A DNA stretch of 64,000 nucleotides from Diadophis punctatus similis (taxonomy: Eukaryota; Chordata; Lepidosauria; Squamata; Dipsadidae). The notes under the pieces were generated by a model, which was not told where the DNA came from, searched no databases, and was given only the letters and a program-made list of their open reading frames with translations. The stretch lies in NCBI GenBank assembly GCA_023053685.1, contig JALIGW010000005.1, forward strand, positions 28,074,501 to 28,138,500, in the 5' to 3' direction. Positions 1 through 14,629 of this stretch are shown here, one piece after another; position 1 is the stretch's first letter, and every line of letters starts with the position of its first letter. Position numbers and translations under genes: made by a program.

Positions 1-71
1 AACTTCTGACCTTAATGTGCTCATTATAATTATATTTTTATGTATCAATATATGTAATACTATTTTAGCAC

Positions 72-316
72 TTAGCAATAGCACCTAGACTTATATACCG
101 CTTCATAGTGCTTTACAGCCCTCTCTAAGCGGTTTACAGAATTCACCATATTGCCCCCAACAATCTGGGTCCTCATTTTACCGACCTCAGATGGATGGAA
201 GGCTGAGTCAACCTTGAGCCGGTGAGCTTTAAACAGCTGAAGAGCTGAACTGCTGAACTAGCAGTCGCTGAAATTGGTTGCAGTGCTGCTTTTAACCATT
301 GCGCCACCTCGGCTCC
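72..316 (-). mobile_element. Sauria-type tRNA-derived SINE
   Basis: A minus-strand SINE copy. The plus strand shows its reversed 3' end first (AATAGCACC, then ACTTATATACCGCTTCATAG). The conserved body follows (TTGCCCCCAACAATCTGGG, GGATGGAAGGCTGAGTCAAC), and then the degenerate tRNA-like head ending in GCGCCACCTCGGCTC. The same layout recurs at 53774, 56043 and 57147. The head region is diverged, so this is an old copy. Family recognition is from knowledge of squamate genomes; no search was run. Confidence 0.85.
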
Positions 317-2249
317 TTGGGAAAAGTACAAATTTTCCCAATATGTACTTATTTCCCACCCATCCCACTTGTTGGAGTTCTTCCATATTCACCTCTTTAT
401 CTTTAAACAGTACTATTCCCTCTTTATGGTACTTTATCGCTTTCTCCAAAAATATATTTAAACATCAATTACATTTCTCCATACAATGTGTTTGTTGACC
501 CCTGTTAAATCACCAGTATTTTAATATTTTAAGTATTACTCAAGTTCCATCATATTTCCAATATCTCAGTTTTCTATAAACACCAATAAAACCAATTGTT
601 AATAAAATTTAATCGGTCCTGGGATTATATCTCTAAATCCCCTGAATTTGTAATCCTTAAAAGCTATAGATTCCAATTTTTTTCACACTGTTAATCATAA
701 TTATACCTTTAGATATGCCTAATTACAGTCTTCCACCTCCTAACCTTAGTATATTTGTGGTTATAATAAATTCTATTATATATCTACATATATGTTACTA
801 TTTTCCCCATTTATACTTTCTATTAGTTTTGAATACAATCACAGTATTACAAAATATTATGTCTCTATCCATCATCTCTCAGCCTTTTTAGAATTTCATC
901 ATTTATTGACTTTTTGGTTATTCTTTTATATTTCTCTCTTGGGATCCTGTATTTTTTCTAACATTTTTACATAGACTGAATGCTCCTTCTGTCTTACCCC
1001 TTATCTCCTTCTGCTGCATCATTTGGATGCCCATCCATAATCCTTTCATTATTTTTGGGAAGTCTTCCTTTCTTTTCTCTGCTATTGTAAGCTCTTAAGG
1101 AATTATCTATTCGCTTCTTAGTATTTATTATTATTGCCTTTTCATTGTTTTTATTTTTTTGTGGCTTATTTTGGTTTGTCTCCTCCACCACTCCTTCTGA
1201 TTTCTCATCTGTCTTATGAATATTTTGTTCATCTTTTCCCACCATTTGTTGAGGGTCTTCTACACTCACTTCTTTATCTTTGGACAATCCCAACATCTCC
1301 TTATGATTCTTTGTCACACTTTCATAAAAACTTTTAGCCATCATTAACATTTCTTCATAAAACTTTATTGTCTCCTGCTGAGTCATTTTGTACCAGATTA
1401 ATATATTAAAAATTACTCAATATGTCTCTAATATTCCAGTGTTCCAATATCTAAAAACTCCTAAAAAGTCAATTATTAATAAAATTTATCAATCCCAAAA
1501 TTGTTCCTCCAAGTCTCCTAGTTTTCTAGTTCCTAAAAGCTATAAATTTATACTTTACAGTCTTTATAGTTTCCAGTTTACACCTTCCCAATTGTCCAAA
1601 TTTTAAAGTCTTATTTGTCTTTTCTTCTTTTTCTCTTTCTTTTTTCCTCCCCCCCTTTCTTTCTCTTTTCTTCTTTTGCCTCGTAGGATGATCTATCAAA
1701 TACTGTTAGTTAATCAAATCTAGCTTGGCCCACCAGGTTTCCTCAAATCTGTCAAATCTACCTTTCAATGAACAGTTCAATAAAGTTTTGATATTTATAG
1801 TTCAGTTTACTTTAAAAATCTTCAAACAGCTCAGTAAATATTTCCAAATCGCCTTCTAAGGTAAAGTCAAGGTCAAATAGTCATCCAGGTGTTGTTTGCT
1901 TTCTCTTTGATTTTTAGTCTTTGATCCTTTTCCATAAATCCAATTGCCGCTTTCTTACTATTTGGAGATTGTTTTTTATAATTTTTAACTTGGGTTAAAT
2001 CTATAGGGTAAAAGTTGGAAGTTATCTCACCCAGTTTCACTGCTCTGTCCACGCACCACTCCAGCACAAGATCTTAGTGTCCCGGTTGTCCTGGTTGTCC
2101 CAGACACTACCCAGACAGACCAAAATGGCCGTCGTCCCTGCTGCTATTTGGGAGAGCTTTCTTTGGATCAATGAGGAAATTGCAGTTTGCTTGTGATCTA
2201 CAAAGCACCTCTCCTTTCTTCATCACCCCTCCAGGGTGCTTGACCTCGT
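317..2249 (-). mobile_element. Probable old LINE remnant with ORF1-like coding piece
   Basis: I do not recognise the family with certainty. A minus-strand reading frame at 994-1386 gives a charged, coil-prone 130-residue product rich in K, E and N, as in LINE ORF1 proteins. A shorter related frame lies near 330-449. Both contain a variant of KDKEV followed by two Q residues, and the flanking DNA (about 333-760 versus 1230-1600) is recognisably similar. The segment therefore appears twice in the same orientation. 1873-2067 has another lysine-rich minus frame. An L1-like 5' region is the best guess. No reverse transcriptase motif is visible. Confidence 0.35.
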
Positions 2250-2727
2250 AGGGTGTGTGTGCGCGTGCTAGCGTGCGCACACATGCCCACACAATTCCCT
2301 CCCCCTGTGCATGCGCACCCCCCACACTGCCCCCTGTGCATGCGCACAACCCCCTGCCCCCGCGCATGCGCATGGACCTCACTAAAGCCTGGGACGGGCA
2401 AACGGGCAAATAGGCAAACCGGAAGTTTGGAAAAATGGACTTCTGGTTTGCCCATTGTGCTGTTCTTCGCACTCCGGAGGCTTCAGGGAAGCTTCCTGAA
2501 GCCCCGGAGTGCGAAAAACAGCAAAACGGGCAAACTGGAAGTCCGTTTTTACAAACTTCCAGTTTGCCCATTGGGCCGTTTGCCTGTCCCAGGCTTCAGT
2601 GAGGTCCATGCGCATGCATGGGGGCAGGGCTGCACGCTGGAGCTGACATAGGGCAACGCCTCGCGTGCCCTCCTATATGGCTCCACGTGCCACCTGTGGC
2701 ACGCGTGCCATAGGTTCGCCATCATTG
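2250..2727. mobile_element. Truncated GC-rich hAT-type element with internal foldback
   Basis: The right end (CGTGCCATAGGTTCGCCATC, ending 2727) matches the right end of the complete element at 30293-30720, with ATTG in place of ACTG. The matching left end CAGTGATGG is absent. The interior is CpG- and GCGC-rich. A long inverted repeat is centred near 2495: CGCACTCCGG on the left pairs with CCGGAGTGCG on the right, and the pairing continues outward to GGACCTCACT / AGTGAGGTCC. Overlapping open frames here come from base composition and are not genes. Confidence 0.6.
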
Positions 2728-5010
2728 CCATAGGGTCTCCTGGCAAGCAGTTACCGGCTGCATTTCATGGAGCCTGGCGGAGCTTCGCTATTTTCCAGCC
2801 GTTCCCGCCTCGATGTCAACCAGAAGTCCCAGGAAAATGTGCTTTCAAAGACCTTCTCCTTCTAAGATATCTGTACAACATTCCAGTCCAATTTACAATC
2901 CTGGACTTCTTGGTAATCTTTGCAAGGGCTCCCAAATCTGATCCTACCTAGGTTTTAAGAGATCAGCCCATTCAACTATTTTTTTTGCCATCAATTTAGT
3001 ACAATAAGTGGTTTTATATATTTATGGTACGTCTGCATATATACCTTCTCCACATTCATACATTTTTGCAAATTGTCTTCTTTAGTAACACTGAGAATAA
3101 TTCTCTGAATTAAACTTAAATGATCAACATTACTACAATACAAAATAATTCGCTTTTTAAAAATTGGCAGTTATGTGTCTTATCCCATTTTTTTAAAGTT
3201 ATACATATGTTTACACAACTTTAGAGACAAGTGCAGCAGAATGTTCATAAACAAGTAAATTCCCTGGAAGCAATCAGAATAAAACATATCTAAGGTCAAA
3301 TTCTTCCCAGTCTTCCTTTATCACTTCATTCCAGGATACGTCAGCCTTCTGTGATAAGAACACTCAGAATTTCTCATTCACCAGTCTGAGGCTGTGAATA
3401 TGGTTTTCATCCAGTCGTCCTTAATATTCTACTTTAATTTTATCCTTGGGGAATGAAATAGAACATTATGGTGGCATAGTTGCTCTATTAAAATGTTCGA
3501 CTGAAATAGTTAATATGAGAATTTTAATACTATACTGTCTTGGAAATAAGCTCTACTAAATTCAAACTTTCTTGTCACTAAAGGTCATTTAAATCAGGTT
3601 GTAACACTATAGAAGCTATATTTGTGAAATGAACCAACCCTAGATGGTAAGCCATGCCCACCAAATAACTTCTTTTTCTTTGTATCCAACTGTGGTACAA
3701 CTGTTATGATAAAGGTTTTCCCTACCTGTGCAAAATCTACGTACGATTCTTCCTCCTACCTTTCAAAGTTAAATGAGAGCCTACATCTGAGAACATAGAA
3801 TCATAGGGCTGTAAAGGACCTCGGCTTAACGTAATCTACATTTCTTTTCATCTGAACATAAAGGAATTGCAGTTGGTGCATTAATAGTAACCTTTCATGT
3901 TAAACAGGGCAGTTTTACAGATGTGGGTTTTTTTGCCTGTGAAGTAATAGTAAAATAAGTGGAGTGTGTGGGATCAGAATGGAGCATTCATTGTGGACAC
4001 CCATTTCCATCTCCTGAGAACAAAGCCCAGCCCTCTGATTTAAATGGAACCCCATTATTCCCTGACTTTTTGAATCCCTGTGTAAATGACAGCTTTTTAG
4101 TAGCACCATCACTATCTCATTAAGCACAGTGAACAGTTGAATGGAAGTATGTTGGTGTTCTCATACAGGGACACTCAGGTTCAGGAAGAGATGGAAGTGA
4201 AGGATTGGAAATACGTTTTAATGATAAAGGTAACCCAGTTATAATAACACGTTTGGGACCTGCAGGGTTCAGTAAAAGGTTTTTTTTTTTGTACTGACAG
4301 TAAGTGCTATGCTTGTAGTGAGTGAAGCCATTTAGTTTATAATATGTTTCCACTTATAAAAGCCACCATGTCAACTGCTGCTATTTTGTAGAGCAATTAA
4401 TTATTCTTCTGCGTAAGATGACAAACTGAGCAGTATCATTAATACCTTGATTGCTTTGTAAGAAAGAATAATAATGCCATCTGCCACATGTGGAATTAAC
4501 CTGATGCCTGCTGTGGCTTCCTTTCTTTCTCTTCAGCTGTGTAAAGTATCTCCTCACACTAAAAAGATTTTGTGCAACACTTGTCATTTAGGAAATGAGG
4601 TAATGGGTCACCATGAATGGCCTGGAGGACATGCTTACATCCATGTGGCTTGTTTTGTCCTGATAGGAAAAACTGGTCCAATAATTGTAAGACTATTCAA
4701 GAGCTAATGGTTATAGGAAAAGTTAGAGACGCACAGAAAATGGCAATTTTTTTGCTTTAAAAACCTGCAGAGCCCATGAAATTATGACCCTACAGAAGCC
4801 AGCTGTTGAACTCTAGATAGACGTCATAAAGTTTGATTAACAGCAGATTGTGTTCTTTTAGAATAATGAACCTCGCAAATTATGTGAATGGATAAAAATG
4901 AAAAGATGAAATGCAATGTAGTGAAATTTGCAGAAATGACACTATTAAATATCTTGAAGACATTAACCATGGTATTGTTCTGGATTGTCTGCAAGATTTG
5001 GGGATTGGAG
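2728..5010. other. Intergenic stretch, no gene seen
   Basis: AT-rich unique-looking sequence on the downstream side of GRK5. No reading frame matches a known protein. The only repeat I can name is the short CR1-like piece at about 3797-3890. A search for RGS10-like exons, expected near GRK5 by vertebrate synteny, found none. Confidence 0.5.
3797..3890 (-). repeat. CR1 3'-end fragment
   Basis: AGAATCATAGGGCTGTAAAG followed by GACCT is the antisense form of the conserved CR1 3' end, which in amniotes carries an octamer tail. Only a short, diverged piece is recognisable. Confidence 0.45.
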
Positions 5011-5327
5011 CAGTGGTGAAATCCAAATTTTTTTACTACTGGTTCTGTGGGCGTGGCTTGGTGGGCATGGCAGGGGAAGGATACTGCAAAATCTCCATTC
5101 CCACCCCACTCCAGGGGAAGGATACTGCAAAATTCCCATTCCCTCCCCACTCCAGGGGGAAGGATATTGCAAAATCTCCATTCCCGCCCCACTCTGGGGC
5201 CAGACAGAGGTAGTATTTGCTGGTTCTCTGAACTACTCAAAATTTCCACTACCGGTTTTCCGAACTACTCAAAATTTCCGCTACCAGTTCTCCAGAACCT
5301 GTCAGAACCTGCTGGATTTCACCCCTG
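5011..5327. mobile_element. Non-autonomous hAT element with internal tandem repeats
   Basis: The termini CAGTGGTGAAATCC and GGATTTCACCCCTG are inverted repeats. Flanking direct repeats GATTGGAG (5003-5010 and 5328-5335) are a perfect 8-bp target duplication, as expected for hAT transposition. Inside are three head-to-tail units of 41-42 bp at 5072-5112, 5113-5153 and 5154-5195, each starting AGGGGAAGGATA. The copy at 23426-23720 is the same family in the opposite orientation. No transposase frame is present. Confidence 0.9.
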
Positions 5328-5335
5328 GATTGGAG

Positions 5336-8300
5336 GCATAGTCACTTGGGACATCTTCTCCTCTTTGTGTGGGCTGTTCCTGGCGATTGTACTGGGACAG
5401 GAGCAATTGAGTCTATGGGTACTCCATTGTGAGGTTGCAGAAGGCTTCTGTAAGAGGACCAACATGTTCAGTATTTTTAATTGTATTAACTGAAGCCATT
5501 TGGCATGTATCTTTTATATAATTATTTTCTGTTGTACACCACAAGGATTGTGTCCTGTTTAGTGATGCTGAAAATTTATACCAATTTCTCTTTTGCATTT
5601 TGTGTGCAATAGTGCAATGAACATAATGTGAACCACCAGCGTTAGAGAAATTGTGTGGACTGAGAATGCTCTCCTGATTATAATATAGAACTTTTTAACA
5701 CCTATAATCAACGAATTATCTGAATTTAATTTTCTACGCTTGAAAGGATTATATTTATCTACTTTGCTCTTTGTGTTTTAGCACCTACTGCTCAGATAGT
5801 AGAAAAATATCATCATGCAGAGCTTTAATTATTTATAATAAAGCAAATGCAAGTATGAGTACATAAAATGACAATAGTTTGTTGAAATAATTGAGATCCA
5901 GTTATAAAGCAATATAAGTCTTCTTGAAAACCATGGAAATTCCAGTGGCTACATGGACACAATCCATGGTGCTTTCTTGACACTATCTTCTTCCAGGGTG
6001 TGTTTTTAAACAATCCCAGGTTAGTCTGAAACCTGAAATTTTCTTAGTAAATACTAAGCAAATCTATCACCCAGACTCAGCTAGGTGCTACTATCTGCTC
6101 GGATACCTCAGTTTAGAATCATTTTCAATCACAGCAGGAATTACAGCAAGATATTCATCTTATGTTTCTTCCCTCAGAAGATGTATGGAACTAATTTGGA
6201 TTCTCTATTATATATATTTACACTTTCATTGTTAAGATATAGATGAATAGTGATCAAAATGTATAACTGATTTGGATTTGAAATGTCTGTGGTGTAGGCA
6301 TTTTTATATTGTAAATTTTAAGTTGTGGATGAATAATTTTTGAAATTCAGGATTCACATGTAAGCCCCCTGAGTTTTTTTTTTTAATTTTGGACTGTAAT
6401 TCAATTAACCTCTTTTTGTGACAACACTGAAATTGAAAAATAATCAAGAAGTTGTACTGAAGAATACAGTGAAGAATATCTAAGCTATGAAGACATGAAT
6501 CAATCCAACTCAAGTTAATATAAAATTAATTTTATACAAAGAACAGTCAAGTTCATATCACTTTTCTTATTATATTTCACCAGTAATTTTTAAACATTCT
6601 GCACAAATAACTTTTTTGTTCTTGTTCTTTATTCCATTATTTTTCACAATTTGTTTTGATCATTTGTATCATACTCATTTGATGTGTGAATTGTACATTG
6701 GTTTTAGTATTTGCACTCATTTGGGGACTTAAATTTCTCCATCCATAGAAACAAGCAATCTGTTTTCTTAACAGTCCACGGTAGTCCCCTCTTTTTCACT
6801 TTTGAAAGTTATCTCATTCTAAGTCATGCAGGAATAAAATGCAATTCCCCCCAAAAAAACCCAAGTCCCCAGCTTGCCCTGAACAATTTTCCACAACATT
6901 ATGGAAAAACAAAATGGCAGCTCTCCAAAGCTTTCCAGTATGAAGGATGAATGAATGGGGGAGAAACTGAAACATTCTCTCATTCACGATTACATTCTTT
7001 TGCAGTGTATTTCATTTTTTAAAAATTTATTCCAGAAAGGGGTGCACAAACCTAATTTCTCTCACTGGAAGCAGTCACCTAATGTAACTGGATTTTGCTT
7101 ATTTTTAGCAGCAACATGATTAACCAAGAGGAGAATTGCGCTAAATTATCTAACTAATAAAAGTGACTTTATGGAATATGAATGAGAAACTTGACATTAC
7201 TTAAATAAAGGAATTTATTTCTTTTTCCTAAAAAAAATCCCAAAACAAAACTGGAAAACAAAACAGTGGTTTGATCTAGATACAGCAGCACTGCAATATT
7301 AACAGACATTTACAAGAATTCACGCAGTCAGAAAACACAGAAGCCGTAGATGTCGGTAACAACCTCAAAATAAAAATGGTTTTCATTCAACAATAAAAAA
7401 ACCAAAACACCTCCCTGAATATTAAAACCAAATAAACAAAATCCTTTGGATACTAGAATTATTATCATGATTATTTTACAATATTAACAGCCACTAATTT
7501 TTCTATTTGAGAACATTTGTTTCCACTTATTATAAATGTATAATTTGTTAAGTTATGAAAAATTTTTATGAGAAGCAAAGTTTATTTTATTTATTTAGCA
7601 GACTACATAATATGACAAGTGCTTTAAAATATTTACTTCTGAATGTTTTTTAATTGAATCCATGAAGTAGTGTGCAGATATAATTTTTTTTAAAGTTTAG
7701 TGTTAAGTATATTACTAATACATATCTCACTATTTTAATCAAGTTATAGACTATGGTAGTCTATAATTTAATTTCTGAACATACTTAAAACTCAGAAATA
7801 CAACTCTGAACTAATATCCACTGCCTCTTTTTTTAGAGTTAAAAAAAAATAACCAAGAATCCCCTTAGCATTGCAAATTATGGCACAAACAGAAATAAAA
7901 ATCTCTAATAAATAAGCTTTGTTTTGGTTCTCAGCATATGGCACCTGTGTCACAAACATGAAGAATAATTGTTGCAATGTTCAGACATGGAGTATCACCC
8001 TGTTTTAGATACATCTGAATGATGTAGTTTTGACATTTTTATAGCGTGTTCCATTCTGGCAAAGTCAAGCTGCATGTGAAATCAGGTTGTAAGCTGAGTC
8101 TGGTTTGTATGTGCAAAAGAGGAAGAGGAGGAGGAGGTGGAGGAGAACTCCACAGCAAGCACCCAAGAATGTAAAAATATTGCTCTTCCAACATACCCCT
8201 ATTTGGTAAAAAATAAAGAATCTGGGACTTTTTTTGATTGCAGAATGTATGACATTATTTGAATATATTGTGCTTCATCAGAGTGTCCCAATGGGGAGGG

Positions 8301-9633
8301 AGAACTACTCATAATCCTGTTGAATTGGGAAGAAGAGCACATAGGCTGCATTAAGAAGATCCCAAGTTCATCCCCAGCATATCTAGTTAAAAGAAGCCAA
8401 GTAGCAGCTAGTAGTAAATAGGTAGATGGAGCTTAACTATCAAACAAATGTTCTGGTTTTATAAAAAGTAGAATTCCTTCCCTTCAAACAGATTAATTTT
8501 CCTAGAGAGTGACCAATCCAAGTATCAATTGTACATAGAGAGGGCGAGGATGGATAATTCAGAATGGTGCACCTGTCAGTATTTCTGGATCAGGGCTTAT
8601 GGAATCAGAATAAATAAAGGCAGATGGGTAAATGTTCTATTCCTTTCTTTGTGTACTTATTGATGATGTCTGACTTCCTATTGCCTATACTCTTAGTTAC
8701 AATAGAAAGGGTACTATTTTACCCTTACAGGACTTGTGAAATGAAAATCTAGATTGTTAGATAATATTAAAGAGAAATTATTGAAGTTCTCCAGTCAGAT
8801 AATAAAAAGAAACACTGCCTAAAATAGCGACTGCCCAAATGACAGCTTGGCCTCACAGAATTTCATACTTTTGTTACTCTCTACATCTTGACTACCAAGG
8901 GGGTATCAAATAAATAATTGCAGAATAATTTACTTCATTCATAGACAAATAAGTAACTCAAAAAGTAGCTTATGTTCCATGATTATTATAAATTAGGTGA
9001 ATTTATACATACATGTCCTATACAAGCTAAGGTGTATTTTATTGCTGTAATGTAACTGTTATTATTGTTAATAAGTTGCAATAGTGAAGAAAAACACGGA
9101 AATAAAATTCACAGCTTCTGGTGTCTTTTAAAAAAAGACTCAGACAGGCCCCCTACCTCAAGTTCAATCTTCTTTCCACTACTTAACTTAATTTGGCTCT
9201 TCTTTGCTGAGGCTGACAGAATTGTGTTGAGCTTTTGCCTATTACTATCTGGAACTCCATTCTAATTAAATCCGGCCTAGGGAAAGAGGAGACCATTATC
9301 ATAATGAAAAGGAAATGCAGAAGGAAAGTGGAGCTTTAGGAGAAAAGAGGCTATGATGTGATATGCATTTTGACAGAAGCAGATGAAAGGGCAGAAATAC
9401 CAGCATTAATGGATGAAATACCTGCCTTCAGTGGATGACACCTTAAATACTCCTTACTGAAAGGGCTCACTGTCTTTCTTTTTCATGGATCACCCAAAAT
9501 TAAAATTGCTTCCACTTGTATGGAAGGAAGATGAGCTGCTCTCAAGAACGTAGGGAGAAAAGTTTTATCGCTTACTGTATAGAACCCACAATTCTAAAAC
9601 AAGTGTTTTCTTTTGTAGGTAGATTGCCTAGAT
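5336..9633. other. Intergenic AT-rich stretch, no gene seen
   Basis: No coding match, no tRNA fold and no named repeat found. A purine-rich simple stretch (GAGGAAGAGGAGGAGG and neighbours) lies at about 8120-8150. Confidence 0.5.
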
Positions 9634-9768
9634 CAGAGGTCTTTAAACTTGGCAACTGTAAGACTTGTGGACTTCAACTCCCAGAATTCTCCAGTCAGCA
9701 TAGCTGGCTGGAGAATCCTGGGAGTTGAAGCCCACAAGTCTTAGAGTTGCCAAGTTTGGGGACCCCTG
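9634..9768. mobile_element. Palindromic hAT MITE
   Basis: Starts CAGAGGTCTTTAAACTTGGC and ends with its near complement, ACCCCTG. The two halves (GACTTCAACTCCCAGAATTC and its complement) make the element almost one palindrome around GCATAGCTGGC. An 8-bp target duplication, GCCTAGAT, is perfect (9626-9633, 9769-9776). Relatives lie at 28863, 36487, 17146 (half) and 56005 (interrupted). Confidence 0.92.
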
Positions 9769-10186
9769 GCCTAGATTTTCATTTCAGATTGATGCAGCCC
9801 ATATTTTTAACTGACATCCATCCATTGCACCAGTTAAAATTATATTTGTGTATCAGCCTAACCGAAAAATCTGGGACTGCCATTCCACTAAGAATTACTC
9901 AGAAAGTTACACATGCAAAACTTAAGTATGGCATTGTACTTAACCATTATCTTTTTTATTCAGAATGCATGAGATACCAGAGAATTCATGTGTGCATGTG
10001 TAAATACAAAGAGAAGCACACATTTATGTACACTTTCAAAAGCTGGAAATCCAGAATTACAGAACAGCTGAATTTCCATGAACTGGTGGTGTGAAAATGA
10101 AGCATGTATGCCCTTGACTTGGGTCGCAACAGATGCCAGATCTTTCTCTCTTTTCATGTGATTTAGATGAAGTCTATAGTTTAGAT

Positions 10187-10376
10187 CAGTGGCCCTCAAA
10201 CTTTTTGGTGCCAGGGACTGATTTGGGGGGCGGGTTCCACCAAGCAGAGGTATGTGGTTTTGCATGCTGTCTGGATCTCACACATGTGTGGATGGGGCTT
10301 CACTTGCTTGCATGGTCTGGTTCCTGGTGGTCCATGGACCAGTAGCGGTCCATGGCCAATGGGTTGTGGACCTCTG
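10187..10376. mobile_element. Non-autonomous hAT element
   Basis: Termini are CAGTGGCCCTCAAAC and GTGGACCTCTG. Flanking repeats are GTTTAGAT (10179-10186) and ATTTAGAT (10377-10384), an 8-bp duplication with one mismatch. The interior contains GGTCCATGG twice near the right end. The body resembles Charlie/MER1-type consensus sequence, which is a family-level impression only. Confidence 0.8.
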
Positions 10377-10384
10377 ATTTAGAT

Positions 10385-11799
10385 TATTGACTACGGTTGA
10401 CCACAAGAATGATTATGGCAGAAGAATCAGATGTTTTTAATGTCTCAGGATACAAATGCAAGTGGCTTTTTAGTCTAAAGCTCAACCCTTTCATTTTATT
10501 GACATGATCTTGGTTGTCATTGATGGGAAATATTTTATATAGATATAGAAGCTGTGCTACATGTTGAAAAACCTCAGAGGAAGAACCCAACATGTTTCAT
10601 ACCAAACACACATTTTTTGAAAAGTCTAAGTTTATCCTGTAAAAATATGTTAAGAGACCAAAACCTTGGAAACAGGCTCCCATCTTTGAAATACTATCAC
10701 CTCCAAAAAGCAAGCATATTATAATCCTCAATTACATTTCATAAATATTTGTTTAAACAGAGCCTGTTTACTGGGGAAGGATCCATGCCTCTCTGATTTA
10801 AAAAGAGAAATAGACATTTCAAATGGATTCAAATATCATGTGAGATAAATCTCTTTCAAAATTATTCAGTATTCTAAATACTCAAAATTACTGAGCATTT
10901 GAAATTCTATCCTCCTCTACTAAGAAAGAAGAGACATTAAACCATCTGAAATACCACCTTTTAAAATGGGCATGGGATACTACTGGTTGTAGAATTCGGG
11001 ATATAGATGGTGAACTTTTACTGGCATTTATGTAACCTCCATTTCTGCAGTTTAAAGCTCTTAATTTTCCTTAAATTCATGAGATTAAATGTAAAATTGA
11101 CACTTCTTTCTATCATACTGCAAACTATTATTTAAAAAAGGGATTATTTATGAATTAAAGTCTTGTCTCTTCCTTCTTCATAAATAAATGTCCAAAGTTT
11201 GACTCCCCCAATCAGGGAAAGATAATCCATGCAATTTCGTCATACCTTAGAACCAGAAAGTGGCCGAGATGTTTGAAGAACCTCTAACTATTGCATCTTT
11301 TTTCACATTCCTGGTATCTCAAAAGTTCTTGGAACAATGGAAAGTGGACAGATTAAAAAAAATATTACATACAGAAGCTCCCATTAAAGAGCTCAGCTTC
11401 CTGGTATTCAACTCCCTTCGTTGTTGCCATATCGTAAATGGAAGCTAGAGCACAAGAAGCCACATCCACGAGAACAGGAGTACTGGGAAGCACCAGCTGG
11501 CATACAGACTACACCAATTGCACCAATTACACTCTTGTTCTGGGATGCAGCGAATGCACTAGCAAACAGGACTCAGGAATCAAATGGGCATTTCTGCAAA
11601 TCCAATGTGCATTCAAGAGCCATTTTTCCATGAACTCTGCAAGCCCACTTAAAGGTGAAACCAAGAGATAACGTAATGAAGACCAATCTTATTGTCTCCT
11701 TGAAGGGAACTGCCAAGGTCGGACTTCACATGTGCTCAGTCTTTTTTCTAGCAATAGTTATAGAATTTCAGCCCAGGGAAGAAAAAGCGATGTGAGATT
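10385..11799. other. Downstream flank of GRK5, no gene seen
   Basis: Unique-looking AT-rich sequence. A canonical polyadenylation hexamer in GRK5 sense (AATAAA, seen as TTTATT at 10495-10500) is the first clear one left of the GRK5 stop. If used, it would make a 3' UTR of about 2.1 kb. The small plus-strand frames here match nothing I know. Confidence 0.4.
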
Positions 11800-12609
11800 T
11801 TAAACAGGATTTGATTTTTCAGCTACAAATATAATAAAAGTGCAAATAGCAACAATGGTCCCATGATGTCCTGAACTTCAGACATAGCCTTTTAGCCTCT
11901 CTAGAGAGAGAAAACTTTGTAGGTCTAAGTTGATTAGATACAAGGCTTTTAACAAAACAGAGGGGAGGGAAGACACTAGTCTGCAGTGTTGCCGTTAACA
12001 AAACAAAAACACAAAAGTGAAGTTAGTTATAAAAAAAGTATCAACTGAAGCAATAGGAAAAAGGAACATACGTACAATTTTCTATATTTACAAAACAAAA
12101 AACAACCCCTCTCATTTTGAGATTGGAAGTATTGATCACTTTTTCTTTAAAAATAAAAACACTAAAAAGTCTTAAAACACATGGCTTTACAAGTTGCTGC
12201 TCAGAAAATATACAACCCCAAGTTTGACTTTCATTTAAATACAAATGTACAAAATGTAAACTGAGACAATAGAGAAATTTACAAAACCTTTTCTTTAAAA
12301 ATAATAAGGACGAAGTTCAGTTCTAGCTAGGATGCAATTTTAAATACGTGCAAGTTGTCAGCTTCCAATTTCTATTGCGGTATCGTACAATGTTGAGTCA
12401 TAAGACCTCAAGTTCCACCCCCCAAAACAGACCTGAGAGTAAATATCTTCATAAAATGGGAAGCTTCCCTAGAAGGAACAGACAGGAGGGAGAAAACCTT
12501 CCGTGGTTAGAAACTGTTGATCTTCTAGCTCAATGGTGGGTGCTCTCCTCATCCTTGATGCTTGATACTCTACCAGTGGAAGGATGTAATATCCATAAGC
12601 CAGAAAAAG
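11800..12609 (-). promoter_or_regulatory. GRK5: Probable GRK5 3' UTR (proximal part)
   Basis: Directly follows the GRK5 stop codon on the minus strand. In GRK5 sense it is U-rich with repeated TTTTGTA-type stretches typical of vertebrate 3' UTRs. It includes one Pumilio-type site TGTAAATA (plus strand TATTTACA at 12085-12092). No transposon is recognised in it, unlike the surrounding DNA, which fits constraint. The polyadenylation site could not be fixed: no AATAAA occurs in this interval in GRK5 sense. Confidence 0.45.
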
Positions 12610-14173
<1,564 letters not shown>

Positions 14174-14629
14174 CTAGCAAGATGAAGAGAAAAATTATGT
14201 ATTGGAGCCCACAATGAAAACCAGGGAAAACTCTAGACTTATTATATAGAATTTATCATTTATAAAGACTCAACAGAATATTCCTAGATAGGAGGAAGAT
14301 TGCCTGCTCATTGGAATATAATCAGTTTTCCAGTTAAGGTAAGTACAGAGGCAGCCTGTAGATAGGATCCTGCCAGATTGAGCATTCTGTATCTATAAAA
14401 TATTCCATAAATAATTAGAAATGAACCATCTTTGGCCTCTTTTTTTCACATGTGACATCTGGACTGAATTGCCTCTTATGTCTCTGGAATGCATCACCTC
14501 CCTCCTGGGAATCCAATTCTTACTACATTCCATCACATCAGGCCACTTTGGATCAGTCACTCTCTCAACCTACCTTACTTGTTGTGGGAGAAAATATGAG
14601 AAAGGAGCATTATGTGCCATGATCTAGGC

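Noticed and set aside
1..11800. RGS10 exons expected beside GRK5 by synteny
   Set aside because: Looked for RGS-domain and C-terminal motifs on both strands and found none. A purine-rich run near 8120-8150 encodes Glu repeats by chance but lacks the rest of the exon.
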